6,108 nt of DNA from Anaerolineales bacterium (GTDB lineage: Bacteria > Chloroflexota > Anaerolineae > 4572-78 > NAK82): positions 1-6,108 of the forward strand of contig JAHELX010000388.1 in NCBI GenBank assembly GCA_024643945.1. The letters are read 5' to 3'. Shown one piece after another: positions 6,074-6,108 of the stretch. Both the position numbers and the translations under genes were made by a program. Under the pieces are notes generated by a model. The model was not told the origin of the DNA. It ran no database searches and saw only the letters and a list, made by a program, of their open reading frames with translations. Within the stretch, counting starts at the first letter, position 1; each line of letters starts with the position of its first letter.

Positions 6074-6108
6074 TTGCCCCCTAACGAGTCACTCCGAACG
6101 CCAAAAAT
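6074..6108 (+). CDS. Possible start of the next gene, truncated by the window edge
   Basis: A TTG at 6074 opens a frame that stays open to the end of the window (MPPNESLRTPK, then the edge). It is preceded by AAAGGA (6061-6066), a good ribosome site 7 bp from the TTG, immediately after the repeat array. Only 11 full codons are visible, so no product can be suggested. It could also be chance. If real, the gene would follow lipA on the same strand. Confidence 0.35.
   Translation, partial: MPPNESLRTPK

Overview
The window reads as one stretch of a moderately GC-rich bacterial genome with every supported gene on the + strand. A Chloroflexota (Anaerolineae-like) source is my best guess. The grounds are the style of the oligopeptide-type permeases, a bacterial AraM-type glycerol-1-phosphate dehydrogenase, and GC-rich palindromic intergenic repeats of the GTAGGGGC...GCCCCTAC kind, which I associate with that phylum. 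This is inference, because no rRNA or other phylogenetic marker is present.

Layout. (1) Positions 1-2959 hold the 3' part of a peptide/nickel-type ABC importer operon: the C-terminal part of a family 5 solute-binding protein (1-858), a perfect intercistronic hairpin (879-914), an OppB/DppB-type permease (936-1964) and an OppC/DppC-type permease (2006-2959). No ATP-binding subunit follows. (2) Positions 2960-3158 are a 199-bp intergenic region with a candidate promoter, a small hairpin and a compact palindromic element flanked by 10-bp direct repeats. (3) Positions 3159-4406 encode an AraM/EgsA-type sn-glycerol-1-phosphate dehydrogenase. (4) Positions 4407-4530 are an AT-richer spacer in which I see no convincing promoter or terminator. 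(5) Positions 4531-4929 encode a small protein with a dense Cys cluster, followed after 14 bp by lipA (lipoyl synthase, 4944-6017), so the two are probably co-transcribed. (6) The 3' end of lipA runs in frame into an array of roughly 15-bp GGGAATCAGGACTCA-like units. The array is followed by its own inverted complement, so the whole of 5858-6057 can fold back. A possible TTG-started gene begins at 6074 and leaves the window.

How the genes relate. The first three genes make an importer for peptides or similar small solutes; its ATPases must be encoded elsewhere or upstream. The dehydrogenase is a separate unit with a role in making glycerol-1-phosphate. The Cys-rich protein and lipA form a small unit for lipoic acid cofactor synthesis. 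I see no evidence of a defence system, phage, CRISPR array or RNA gene. The most unusual signals are the repeat that has become the lipA 3' end, the Cys-rich partner of lipA, and the palindromic element before the dehydrogenase.
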